NCBI RefSeq assembly: GCF_028554725.1
Contig: NC_071672.1
Coordinates: 7,656,501 to 7,720,500 of the forward strand
Direction: 5' to 3'
DNA from: Zeugodacus cucurbitae
Lineage: Eukaryota; Arthropoda; Insecta; Diptera; Tephritidae
Length of the DNA stretch: 64,000 bases
Positions 1 to 9,130 of this stretch are shown in pieces. The position numbers and the translations under genes were made by a program. Position 1 is the first letter of the stretch; each line of letters starts with the position of its first letter. The notes beneath the pieces were generated by a model. The model had not been told where the DNA came from. It searched no databases and saw nothing but the letters and a program-made list of their open reading frames with translations.

Positions 1-125
1 GTCTTGTCTTGTCTTGTCTTGTCTTGTCTTGTCTTGTCTTGTCTTGTCTTGTCTTGTCTTGTCTTGTCTTGTCTTGTCTTGTCTTGTCTTGTCTTGTCTT
101 GTCTTGTCTTGTTTTGTCTTATCTT

Positions 126-159
126 CTTAATTAATTTAAAAACAAATCAAACACAATTG
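126..159 (+). repeat. Alpha spacer, commonest form (type example)
   Basis: This is the most frequent AT-rich element of the window, 34 bp. It starts CTTAATTAATTT, continues AAAAACAAATCAAA and ends CACAATTG. It carries an 8-bp palindrome near each end: TTAATTAA at spacer positions 2-9 and ACAATTGT running into the first pentamer base, with centres about 26 bp apart. It is almost always preceded by TCTTATCTT. Further copies start at 209 and 292, giving an 83-bp monomer. It has no coding or RNA-gene character. One forward frame stays open through it and the other two stop at its TAA or TAG. Confidence 0.95.
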
Positions 160-254
160 TCTTGAGTTGTCTTGTATTTTCCTGTCTGGCCTTGTCTTGT
201 CTTATCTTCTTAATTAATTTAAAAACAAATCAAACACAATTGTCTTGTCTTGTC

Positions 255-273
255 TTGTATTTTCCTGTTTCGC
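255..273 (+). repeat. Diverged pentamer segment TGTATTTTCCTGTTTCGCC (type example)
   Basis: A fixed run of variant pentamers found after alpha or beta-prime spacers and ending in TTGTCTTGTCTTATC before the next alpha. Alpha plus this segment makes an 83-bp monomer (209 to 292, 12,233 to 12,316, 14,293 to 14,376). Local marker variants include CGCCTTGTCGTG (6.6-8.5 kb), TGCATTTTCC (15.95 and 17.55 kb), TTTTTCGCC (39.38 kb) and TTTCTCC (37.79 kb). Confidence 0.93.
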
Positions 274-399
274 CTTGTCTTGTCTTATCTTCTTAATTAA
301 TTTAAAAACAAATCAAACACAATTGTCTTGTCTTGTCTTGTTTTGTCTTGTCATGTCTTGTCATGTCTTGTCTTGTCTTGCCTTGTCCTGTCTTGTCTT

Positions 400-431
400 C
401 TTAATTAGTTTAGAAACAAATAAAAAAAATG
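400..431 (+). repeat. Beta spacer (type example)
   Basis: This second spacer family is 32 bp. It starts CTTAATTAGTTTAGAAAC, continues AAATA and ends in a run of 7-8 A followed by TG. Its left half aligns with the alpha spacer (TTAATTA.TTTA.AAACAAAT) with two A to G differences, while the right half is unrelated or decayed. It is normally preceded by TGTCCTGTCTTGTCTT and followed by the TCATG-rich segment. Distance to the next alpha spacer (496) is 96 bp. Confidence 0.95.
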
Positions 432-493
432 TCTTGTCTTGTTTTGTTTTGTCATGTCTTGTCATGTCATGTCTTCTCTTGTTTTGTCTTATC
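432..493 (+). repeat. TCATG-rich segment after beta spacers (type example)
   Basis: Fixed order of variant pentamers: TTTTGTTTTG, TCATGTCTTGTCATGTCATG, TCTTCTC, TTTTGTCTTATC. It links each beta spacer to the next alpha. Copies before long arrays lack one TCTTGTCATG (10 bp), for example near 12,461 and 16,486. Another form replaces TTCTC by TTGAC (for example near 1,181, 6,553, 41,011). Confidence 0.92.
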
Positions 494-495
494 TT

Positions 496-529
496 CTTAA
501 TTAATTTAAAAGCAAATCAAACACAATTG
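496..529 (+). repeat. Alpha spacer, AAAAGC variant
   Basis: Same element with AAAAGCAAATC in the centre instead of AAAAACAAATC. This variant is tied to position: from about 12 kb on it normally follows a TTTTCGTG...TCTGGTC segment and precedes a TTTCGCC segment, for example at 12,233, 14,293, 38,593 and 61,862. That fixed position in the unit shows the variant is inherited with the higher-order repeat. Confidence 0.93.
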
Positions 530-645
530 TCTTGTCTTGTCCTGTCTTGTCTTGTCCTGTCTTGTCTGGTCTTGTCTTATCTTCTTAATTAATTTAAAAG
601 CAAATCAAACACAATTGTCTTGTCTTGTCCTGTCTTGTCTTGTCC

Positions 646-996
646 TGTCTTGTCTTGTCTTGTCTTGTCTTGTCTTGTCTTGTCTTGTCTTGTCTTGTCT
701 TGTCTTGTCTTGTCTTGTCTTGTCTTGTCTTGTCTTGTCTTGTCTTGTCTTGTCTTGTCTTGTCTTGTCTTGTCTTGTCTTGTCTTGTCTTGTCTTGTCT
801 TGTCTTGTCTTGTCTTGTCTTGTCTTGTCTTGTCTTGTCTTGTCTTGTCTTGTCTTGTCTTGTCTTGTCTTGTCTTGTCTTGTCTTGTCTTGTCTTGTCT
901 TGTCTTGTCTTGTCTTGTCTTGTCTTGTCTTGTCTTGTCTTGTCTTGTCTTGTCTTGTCTTGTCTTGTCTTGTCTTGTCTTGTCTTGTCTTGTCTT
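646..996 (+). repeat. Pure pentamer tract, about 70 copies
   Basis: Uninterrupted CTTGT repeats between two TGTCC variants on the left and a TTTTCCTGTCTGGCC border on the right. Confidence 0.97.
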
Positions 997-1036
997 TTCC
1001 TGTCTGGCCTTGTCTTGTCTTGTCTTGTCTTATCTT

Positions 1037-1075
1037 CTTAATTAATTTAAAAACAAATCAAACACAATAGTCCTG
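1037..1075 (+). repeat. Alpha spacer, CAATAGTCCTG 3' end variant
   Basis: The 3' end reads CACAATAGTCCTG instead of CACAATTG, so the right-hand ACAATTGT palindrome is lost. It normally closes a long pentamer tract (after TCTGGCC) and is followed by TTTTGTCTTCTC and then a beta or beta-prime spacer, for example near 13,864, 15,838, 17,449, 20,779, 43,401, 45,230 and 46,459. Confidence 0.93.
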
Positions 1076-2292
1076 TCTTGTCTTGTTTTGTCTTCTCTTC
1101 TTAATTAGTTTAGAAACAAATAAAAAAAATGTCTTGACTTGTCTTGTTTTGTTTTGTCATGTCTTGTCATGTCATGTCTTGACTTGTTTTGTCTTATCTT
1201 CTTAATTAATTTAAAAACAAATCAAACACAATTGTCTTGTCTTGTCTTGTTTTGTCTTGTCTTGTCTTGTCTTGTCTTGTCTTGTCCTGTCCTGTCTTGT
1301 CTTGTCTTGTCTTGTCTTGTCTTTTCTTGTCTTGTCTTGTCTTGTCTTGTCTTGTCCTGTCTTGTCTTGTCTTGTCTTGTCTTGTCTTGTCTTGTCTTGT
1401 CTTGTCTTGTCTTGTCTTGTCTTGTCTTGTCTTGTCTTGTCTTGTTTTGTCTTGTCTTGTCTTGCCTTGTCCTGTCCTGTCTTGTCTTGTCTTGTCTTGT
1501 CTTGTCTTGTCTTTTCGTGTCTTGTCTTTTCTTGTCTTGTCTTTTCTTGTCTGGCCTTGTCTTGTCTTGTCTTATCTTCTTAATTAATTTAAAAACAAAT
1601 CAAACACAATAGTCCTGTCTTGTCTTGTTTTGTCTTCTCTTCTTAATTAGTTTAGAAACAAATAAAAAAAATGTCTTGTCTTGTTTTGTTTTGTCATGTC
1701 TTGTCATGTCATGTCTTCTCTTGTTTTGTCTTATCTTGTCTTGTCTTGTTTTGTCTTGTCTTGTCTTGTCTTGTCTTGTCTTGTCTTGTCTTGTCTTGTC
1801 TTGTCTTGTCTTGTCTTGTCTTGTCTTGTCTTGTCTTGTCTTGTCTTGTCTTGTCTTGTCTTGTCTTGTCTTGTCTTGTCTTGTCTTGTATTTTCCTGTC
1901 TGGCCTTGTCTTGTCTTATCTTCTTAATTAATTTAAAAACAAATCAAACACAATTGTCTTGTCTTGTCTTGTCTTGTCCTGTCCTGTCTTGTCTTGTCTT
2001 GTCTTGTCTTGTCTTTTCTTGTCTTGTCTTGTCTTGTCTTGTCTTGTCCTGTCTTGTCTTGTCTTGTCTTGTCTTGTCATTTCTTGTCTGGCCTTGTCTT
2101 GTCTTGTCTTGTCTTGTCTTGTCTTGTCTTGTCTTGTCTTGTCTTGTCTTGTCTTGTCTTGTCTTGTCTTGTCTTGTCTTGTCCTGTCCTGTCTTGTCTT
2201 GTCTTTTCTTTTCTTGTCTTGTCTTGTCTTGTCTTGTCTTGTCTTGTCCTGTCTTGTCTTGTCTTGTCTTGTCTTGTCATTTCTTGTCTGGC

Positions 2293-2940
2293 CTTGTCTT
2301 GTCTTGTCTTGTCTTGTCTTGTCTTGTCTTGTCTTGTCTTGTCTTGTCTTGTCTTGTCTTGTCTTGTCTTGTCTTGTCTTGTCTTGTCTTGTCTTGTCTT
2401 GTCTTGTCTTGTCTTGTCTTGTCTTGTCTTGTCTTGTCTTGTCTTGTCTTGTCTTGTCTTGTCTTGTCTTGTCTTGTCTTGTCTTGTCTTGTCTTGTCTT
2501 GTCTTGTCTTGTCTTGTCTTGTCTTGTCTTGTCTTGTCTTGTCTTGTCTTGTCTTGTCTTGTCTTGTCTTGTCTTGTTTTGTCTTGTCTTGTCTTGTCTT
2601 GTCTTGTCTTGTCTTGTCTTGTCTTGTCTTGTCTTGTCTTGTCTTGTCTTGTCTTGTCTTGTCTTGTCTTGTCTTGTCTTGTCTTGTCTTGTCTTGTCTT
2701 GTCTTGTCTTGTCTTGTCTTGTCTTGTCTTGTCTTGTCTTGTCTTGTCTTGTCTTGTCTTGTCTTGTCTTGTCTTGTCTTGTCTTGTCTTGTCTTGTCTT
2801 GTCTTGTCTTGTCTTGTCTTGTCTTGTCTTGTCTTGTCTTGTCTTGTCTTGTCTTGTCTTGTCTTGTCTTGTCTTGTCTTGTCTTGTCTTGTCTTGTCTT
2901 GTCTTGTCTTGTCTTGTCTTGTCTTGTCTTGTCTTGTCTT
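2293..2940 (+). repeat. Long pentamer tract, about 130 copies
   Basis: One interruption only, a C to T at 2,578 giving TTTGT. Ends directly in an alpha spacer without the usual TCTTATC. The same single interruption is in the sibling tract at 4,599. Confidence 0.97.
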
Positions 2941-3387
2941 CTTAATTAATTTAAAAACAAATCAAACACAATTGTCTTGTCTTGTCTTGTATTTTCCTGT
3001 CTGGCCTTGTCTTGTCTTATCTTCTTAATTAATTTAAAAACAAATCAAACACAATTGTCTTGTCTTGTCTTGTCTTGTTTTGTCTTGTCATGTCTTGTCT
3101 TGTCTTGTCTTGTCCTGTCTTGTCTTCTTAATTAGTTTAGAAACAAATAAAAAAACTGTCTTGCCTTGTTTTGTTTTGTCATGTCATGTCTTCTCTTGTT
3201 TTGTCTTATCTTCTTAATTAATTTAAAAACAAATGAAACACAATTGTCTTGTCTTGTTTTGTATTTTCCAGTCTGGCCTTGTCTTGTCCTGTCTTGTGCT
3301 GTCTTGTCTTGTCTTGTCTTGTCTTGTCTTGTCTTGTCTTGTCTTGTCTTGTCTTGTCTTGCCTTGTCTTGTCTTGTCTTGTCTTGT

Positions 3388-3416
3388 CTTTTCGTGTCTT
3401 GTCTTTTCTTGTCTGG
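3388..3416 (+). repeat. TTTTCGTG...TCTGG segment (type example)
   Basis: Reads CTTTTCGTGTCTTGTCTTTT and then CTTGTCTGG. It is often present twice in a row about 60 bp apart (here also at 3,448-3,476) and usually lies a fixed few pentamers after a single TTGCC variant. It is the usual right border of moderate arrays in the 3-8, 22-36 and 40-50 kb regions, ahead of an AAAAGC alpha spacer. Confidence 0.92.
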
Positions 3417-3485
3417 TCTTGTCTTGTCTTGTCTTGTCTTGTCTTGTCTTTTCGTGTCTTGTCTTTTCTTGTCTGGTCTTATCTT

Positions 3486-3524
3486 CTTAATTAATTTAAA
3501 AGCAAATCAAACATAATAGTCCTG
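3486..3524 (+). repeat. Alpha spacer, AAAAGC plus CATAATAGTCCTG variant
   Basis: Combines the AAAAGC centre with the 3' end CATAATAGTCCTG. It follows the paired TTTTCGTG segments and precedes a short GTCTT run, CTTCTC and a beta spacer. Other copies lie near 5,517, 6,416, 7,847, 22,686, 25,308, 28,461, 30,662, 33,016, 36,216, 40,858, 44,417 and 47,455. Confidence 0.92.
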
Positions 3525-3621
3525 TCTTGTCTTGTCTTGTCTTGTCTTGTCTTGTCTTGTCTTCTCTTCTTAATTAGTTTAGAAACAAATAAAAAAATGT
3601 CTTGACTTGTCTTGTTTTGTT

Positions 3622-3974
3622 TTGTCTTGTCTTGTCTTGTCTTGTCTTGTCTTGTCTTGTCTTGTCTTGTCTTGTCTTGTCTTGTCTTGTCTTGTCTTGT
3701 CTTGTCTTGTCTTGTCTTGTCTTGTCTTGTCTTGTCTTGTCTTGTCTTGTCTTGTCTTGTCTTGTCTTGTCTTGTCTTGTCTTGTCTTGTCTTGTCTTGT
3801 CTTGTCTTGTTTTGTCTTGTCTTGTCTTGTCTTGTCTTGTCTTGTCTTGTCTTGTCTTGTCTTGTCTTGTCTTGTCTTGTCTTGTCTTGTCTTGTCTTGT
3901 CTTGTCTTGTCTTGTCTTGTCTTGTCTTGTCTTGTCTTGTCTTGTCTTGTCTTGTCTTGTCTTGTCTTGTCTTG
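3622..3974 (+). repeat. Pentamer tract between the two 2 kb units, about 70 copies
   Basis: Pure except one TTTGT variant at about 3,811. Preceded by beta and GACTTGTCTTGTTTTG, followed by TATTTTCCTGTCTGGCC. Confidence 0.97.
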
Positions 3975-5655
3975 TATTTTCCTGTCTGGCCTTGTCTTGT
4001 CTTATCTTCTTAATTAATTTAAAAACAAATCAAACACAATTGTCTTGTCTTGTCTTGTCTTGTCCTGTCCTGTCTTGTCTTGTCTTGTCTTGTCTTGTCT
4101 TTTCTTGTCTTGTCTTGTCTTGTCTTGTCTTGTCCTGTCTTGTCTTGTCTTGTCTTGTCTTGTCATTTCTTGTCTGGCCTTGTCTTGTCTTGTCTTGTCT
4201 TGTCTTGTCTTGTCTTGTCTTGTCTTGTCTTGTCTTGTCTTGTCTTGTCTTGTCTTGTCTTGTCTTGTCTTGTCCTGTCCTGTCTTGTCTTGTCTTGTCT
4301 TGTCTTTTCTTTTCTTGTCTTGTCTTGTCTTGTCTTGTCCTGTCTTGTCTTGTCTTGTCTTGTCTTGTCATTTCTTGTCTGGCCTTGTCTTGTCTTGTCT
4401 TGTCTTGTCTTGTCTTGTCTTGTCTTGTCTTGTCTTGTCTTGTCTTGTCTTGTCTTGTCTTGTCTTGTCTTGTCTTGTCTTGTCTTGTCTTGTCTTGTCT
4501 TGTCTTGTCTTGTCTTGTCTTGTCTTGTCTTGTCTTGTCTTGTCTTGTCTTGTCTTGTCTTGTCTTGTCTTGTCTTGTCTTGTCTTGTCTTGTCTTGTTT
4601 TGTCTTGTCTTGTCTTGTCTTGTCTTGTCTTGTCTTGTCTTGTCTTGTCTTGTCTTGTCTTGTCTTGTCTTGTCTTGTCTTGTCTTGTCTTGTCTTGTCT
4701 TGTCTTGTCTTGTCTTGTCTTGTCTTGTCTTGTCTTGTCTTGTCTTGTCTTGTCTTGTCTTGTCTTGTCTTGTCTTGTCTTGTCTTGTCTTGTCTTGTCT
4801 TGTCTTGTCTTGTCTTGTCTTGTCTTGTCTTGTCTTGTCTTGTCTTGTCTTGTCTTGTCTTGTCTTGTCTTGTCTTGTCTTGTCTTGTCTTGTCTTGTCT
4901 TGTCTTGTCTTGTCTTGTCTTGTCTTGTCTTGTCTTGTCTTGTCTTGTCTTGTCTTGTCTTGTCTTGTCTTGTCTTCTTAATTAATTTAAAAACAAATCA
5001 AACACAATTGTCTTGTCTTGTCTTGTATTTTCCTGTCTGGCCTTGTCTTGTCTTATCTTCTTAATTAATTTAAAAACAAATCAAACACAATTGTCTTGTC
5101 TTGTCTTGTCTTGTTTTGTCTTGTCATGTCTTGTCTTGTCTTGTCTTGTCCTGTCTTGTCTTCTTAATTAGTTTAGAAACAAATAAAAAAACTGTCTTGC
5201 CTTGTTTTGTTTTGTCATGTCATGTCCTCTCTTGTTTTGTCTTATCTTCTTAATTAATTTAAAAACAAATGAAACACAATTGTCTTGTCTTGTTTTGTAT
5301 TTTCCAGTCTGGCCTTGTCTTGTCCTGTCTTGTGCTGTCTTGTCTTGTCTTGTCTTGTCTTGTCTTGTCTTGTCTTGTCTTGTCTTGTCTTGCCTTGTCT
5401 TGTCTTGTCTTGTCTTGTCTTTTCGTGTCTTGTCTTTTCTTGTCTGGTCTTGTCTTGTCTTGTCTTGTCTTGTCTTGTCTTTTCGTGTCTTGTCTTTTCT
5501 TGTCTGGTCTTATCTTCTTAATTAATTTAAAAGCAAATCAAACATAATAGTCCTGTCTTGTCTTGTCTTGTCTTGTCTTGTCTTGTCTTGTCTTCTCTTC
5601 TTAATTAGTTTAGAAACAAATAAAAAAATGTCTTGACTTGTCTTGTTTTGTTTTG
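3975..5655. repeat. 2.04 kb higher-order repeat, copy 2
   Basis: Same order of spacers and variant segments as copy 1. Differences seen: one substitution (TCCTCTC near 5,225 for TCTTCTC near 3,189) and array length changes in multiples of 5 bp. It leads at 5,630 into the same GACTTGTCTTGTTTTGTTTTG segment that follows copy 1 at 3,600. Confidence 0.93.
4382..4976 (+). repeat. Long pentamer tract, about 119 copies
   Basis: Sibling of the tract at 2,293-2,940. The single TTTGT variant is at 4,599. From that variant to the right edge there are 377 bp here and 362 bp in the sibling (3 pentamers more), while the left part is shorter, so both sides changed in whole units. Confidence 0.97.
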
Positions 5656-8600
5656 TCTTGTCTTGTCTTGTCTTGTCTTGTCTTGTCTTGTCTTGTCTTG
5701 TCTTGTCTTGTCTTGTCTTGTCTTGTCTTGTCTTGTCTTGTCTTGTCTTGTCTTGTCTTGTCTTGTCTTGTCTTGTCTTGTCTTTTCTTGTCTGGCCTTG
5801 TCTTGTCTTGTTTTGTCTTATCTTCTTAATTAATTTAAAAACAAATCAAACACAATTGTCTTTAGTTGTCTTGTATTTTCCTGTCTGGCCTTGTCTTGTC
5901 TTATCTTCTTAATTAATTTAAAAACAAATCAAACACAATTGTCTTGTCATGTCTTGTCATGTCTTGTCTTGTCTTGTCTTGTCCTGTCTTGTCTTCTTAA
6001 TTAGTTTAGAAACAAATAAAAAAAATGTCTTGTCTTGTTTTGTTTTGTCATGTCTTGTCATGTCATGTCTTCTCTTGTTTTGTCTTATCTTCTTAATTAA
6101 TTTAAAAACAAATCAAACACAATTGTCTTGTCTTGTCTTGTATTTTCCAGTCTGGCCTTGTCTTGTCCTGTCTTGTCTTGTCTTGTCTTGTCTTGTCTTG
6201 TCTTGTCTTGTCTTGTCTTGTCTTGTCTTGTCTTGTCTTGTCTTGCCTTGTCTTGTCTTGTCTTGTCTTGTCTTGTCTTGCCTTGTCTTGTCCTGTCTTG
6301 TCTTGTCTTTTCGTGTCTTGTCTTTTCTTGTCTGGTCTTGTCTTGTCTTGTCTTGTCTTGTCTTTTCGTGTCTTGTCTTTTCTTGTCTGGTCTTGTCTTG
6401 TCTTATCATATCTTCTTAATTAATTTAAAAGCAAATCAAACATAATAGTCCTGTCTTGTCTTGTCTTGTCTTCTCTTCTTAATTAGTTTAGAAACAAATA
6501 AAAAAAATGTCTTGACTTGTCTTGTTTTGTTTTGTCATGTCTTGTCATGTCATGTCTTGACTTGTTTTGTCTTATCTTCTTAATTAATTTAAAAACAAAT
6601 CAAACACAATTGTCTTGTCTTGTCTTGTATTTTCCTGTTTCGCCTTGTCGTGTCTTATCTTCTTAATTAATTAAAAAACAAATCAAACACAATTGTCTTG
6701 TCTTGTCTTGTTTTGTCTTGTCTTGTCTTCTCTTCTTAATTAGTTTAGAAACAAATAAAAAAATGTCTTGACTTGTCTTGTTTTGTTTTGTCATGTCTTG
6801 TCATGTCATGTCTTGACTTGTTTTGTCTTATCTTCTTAATTAATTTAAAAACAAATCAAACACAATTGTCTTGTCTTGTCTTGTATTTTCCTGTTTCGCC
6901 TTGTCGTGTCTTATCTACTTAATTAATTAAAAAACAAATCAAACACAATTGTCTTGTCTTGTCTTGTCTGGTCTTGCCCTGTCTTATCTTATCTTCTTAA
7001 TTAATTTAAAAGCAAATCAAACATAATAGTCCTGTCTTGTCTTGTCTTGTCTTCTCTTCTTAATTAGTTTAGAAACAAATAAAAAAAATGTCTTGACTTG
7101 TCTTGTTTTGTTTTGTCATGTCTTGTCATGTCATGTCTTGACTTGTTTTGTCTTATCTTCTTAATTAATTTAAAAACAAATCAAATACAATTGTCTTGTC
7201 TTGTCTTGTATTTTCCTGTCTTGACTTGTTTTGTCTTATCTTCTTAATTAATTTAAAAACAAATCAAACACAATTGTCTTGTCTTGTCTTGTATTTTCCT
7301 GTTTCGCCTTGTCGTGTCTTATCTTCTTAATTAATTAAAAAACAAATCAAACACAATTGTCTTGTCTTGTCTTGTTTTGTCTTGTCATGTCTTGTCATGT
7401 CTTGTCTTGTCTTGTCTTGTCCTGTCTTGTCTTCTTAATTAGTTTAGAAACAAATAAAAAAAATGTCTTGTCTTGTTTTGTTTTGTCATGTCTTGTCATG
7501 TCATGTCTTCTCTTGTTTTGTCTTATCTTCTTAATTAATTTAAAAACAAATCAAACACAATTGTCCTGTCTTGTCTTGTATTTTCCAGTCTGGCCTTGTC
7601 TTGTCCTGTCTTGTCTTGTCTTGTCTTGTCTTGTCTTGTCTTGTCTTGTCTTGTCTTGTCTTGTCTTGCCTTGTCTTGTCTTGTCTTGTCTTGTCTTGTC
7701 TTGTCTTGCCTTGTCTTGTCCTGTCTTGTCTTGTCTTTTCGTGTCTTGTCTTTTCTTGTCTGGTCTTGTCTTGTCTTGTCTTGTCTTGTCTTTTCGTGTC
7801 TTGTCTTTTCTTGTCTGGTCTTGTCTTGTCTTATCATATCTTCTTAATTAATTTAAAAGCAAATCAAACATAATAGTCCTGTCTTGTCTTGTCTTGTCTT
7901 CTCTTCTTAATTAGTTTAGAAACAAATCAAACACAATTGTCTTGTCTTGTCTTGTATTTTCCTGTTTCGCCTTGTCGTGTCTTATCTTCTTAATTAATTA
8001 AAAAACAAATCAAACACAATTGTCTTGTCTTGTCTTGTTTTGTCTTGTCTTGTCTTCTCTTCTTAATTAGTTTAGAAACAAATAAAAAAATGTCTTGACT
8101 TGTCTTGTTTTGTTTTGTCATGTCTTGTCATGTCATGTCTTGACTTGTTTTGTCTTATCTTCTTAATTAATTTAAAAACAAATCAAACACAATTGTCTTG
8201 TCTTGTCTTGTATTTTCCTGTTTCGCCTTGTCGTGTCTTATCTTCTTAATTAATTAAAAAACAAATCAAACACAATTGTCTTGTCTTGTCTTGTTTTGTC
8301 TTGTCTTGTCTTCTCTTCTTAATTAGTTTAGAAACAAATAAAAAAATGTCTTGACTTGTCTTGTTTTGTTTTGTCATGTCTTGTCATGTCATGTCTTGAC
8401 TTGTTTTGTCTTATCTTCTTAATTAATTTAAAAACAAATCAAACACAATTGTCTTGTCTTGTCTTGTATTTTCCTGTTTCGCCCTGTCGTGTCTTATCTA
8501 CTTAATTAATTAAAAAACAAATCAAACACAATTGTCTTGTCTTGTCTTGTCTGGTCTTGCCCTGTCTTATCTTATCTTCTTAATTAATTTAAAAGCAAAT

Positions 8601-9130
8601 CAAACATAATAGTCCTGTCTTGTCTTGTCTTGTCTTCTCTTCTTAATTAGTTTAGAAACAAATAAAAAAAATGTCTTGACTTGTCTTGTTTTGTTTTGTC
8701 ATGTCTTGTCATGTCATGTCTTGACTTGTTTTGTCTTATCTTCTTAATTAATTTAAAAACAAATCAAACACAATTGTCTTGTCTTGTCTTGTCTGGTCTT
8801 GCCCTGTCTTATCTTATCTTCTTAATTAATTTAAAAGCAAATCAAACATAATAGTCCTGTCTTGTCTTGTCTTGTCTTCTCTTCTTAATTAGTTTAGAAA
8901 CAAATAAAAAAAATGTCTTGACTTGTCTTGTTTTGTTTTGTCATGTCTTGTCATGTCATGTCTTGACTTGTTTTGTCTTATCTTCTTAATTAATTTAAAA
9001 ACAAATCAAATACAATTGTCTTGTCTTGTCTTGTATTTTCCTGTCTTGACTTGTTTTGTCTTATCTTCTTAATTAATTTAAAAACAAATCAAACACAATT
9101 GTCTTGTCTTGTCTTGTTTTGTCTTGTCAT
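5655..9130. repeat. Spacer-dense compact region with a 257 bp unit
   Basis: After a short tract (5,655-5,783) this stretch is the densest in spacers, roughly one per 80-110 bp, with few long pure tracts. A unit beta, TCATG segment, alpha, CGCCTTGTCGTG segment, alpha (TTAATTAATTAAAAAAC) repeats at about 257 bp (beta starts near 6,478 to 6,735 and 8,062 to 8,318). Larger duplications overlay it: 5.95-6.47 kb recurs at 7.37-7.9 kb (offset 1,428), and markers such as GGTCTTGCCCTG recur near 6,970, 8,551 and 8,794. No gene. Confidence 0.9.
6662..6695 (+). repeat. Alpha spacer, TTAATTAATTAAAAAAC variant
   Basis: The left part reads TTAATTAATTAAAAAAC, so the usual ATTTAAAAAC is changed. It is found after the segment CGCCTTGTCGTGTCTTATC in the compact 6.4-9.1 kb region and again, after GTCTAATC, in the 22.9-33.3 kb units. 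A sub-form preceded by CTA (CTACTTAATTAATT) occurs near 6,916 and 8,500. Confidence 0.9.

Larger units (their letters stand above)
1..1735. repeat. Mixed monomer region, left edge of window
   Basis: Opens with 22 pure GTCTT copies (1-110) cut by the window edge, then alpha monomers at 126, 209 and 292 (83 bp apart), beta at 400, and AAAAGC alphas at 496 and 584. After a pure tract (646-996) come alpha CAATAG, beta, alpha and a degenerate array at 1,235-1,560 containing TTTTC, CCTGT, TTGCC and TTTTCG variants. The GTCTTGAGTTG variant at about 160-170 recurs at the unit starts beyond 51.6 kb. No gene. Confidence 0.9.
1889..3621. repeat. 2.04 kb higher-order repeat, copy 1
   Basis: Runs from the TATTTTCCTGTCTGGCC border through alpha, two short arrays carrying TCATTTCTTGTCTGGCC and CTTTTCTTTTC variants, a long tract, two alphas, beta, TCATG segment, alpha, paired TTTTCG segments, alpha and beta. 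Matching landmarks recur 2,086 bp downstream on the left side and 2,036 then 2,031 bp downstream on the right, so the copies differ by whole pentamers. Diagnostic shared rare variants: TTTTCCAGTCTGG next to TGTCCTGTCTTGTGCTG, and an AAATGAAACAC alpha. Confidence 0.93.

Noticed and set aside
1..110. Telomeric repeat
   Set aside because: CTTGT/ACAAG lacks the G-run of telomere repeats such as TTAGG, and it is interrupted by spacers in higher-order units.
126..159. Miniature transposon or transposon footprint
   Set aside because: Alpha has no terminal inverted repeats matching each other and no target duplications; it always sits in the same pentamer context and orientation.
126..159. Replication origin or promoter in the AT-rich spacer
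   Set aside because: AT-richness alone is not evidence; no yeast-type origin consensus or TATA-plus-initiator arrangement was recognisable.
400..431. Poly-A tail of a retroposed element (beta spacer A-run)
   Set aside because: The A-run is 7-9 bases, sits in a fixed 32-bp spacer, has no target-site duplication and no element body upstream.
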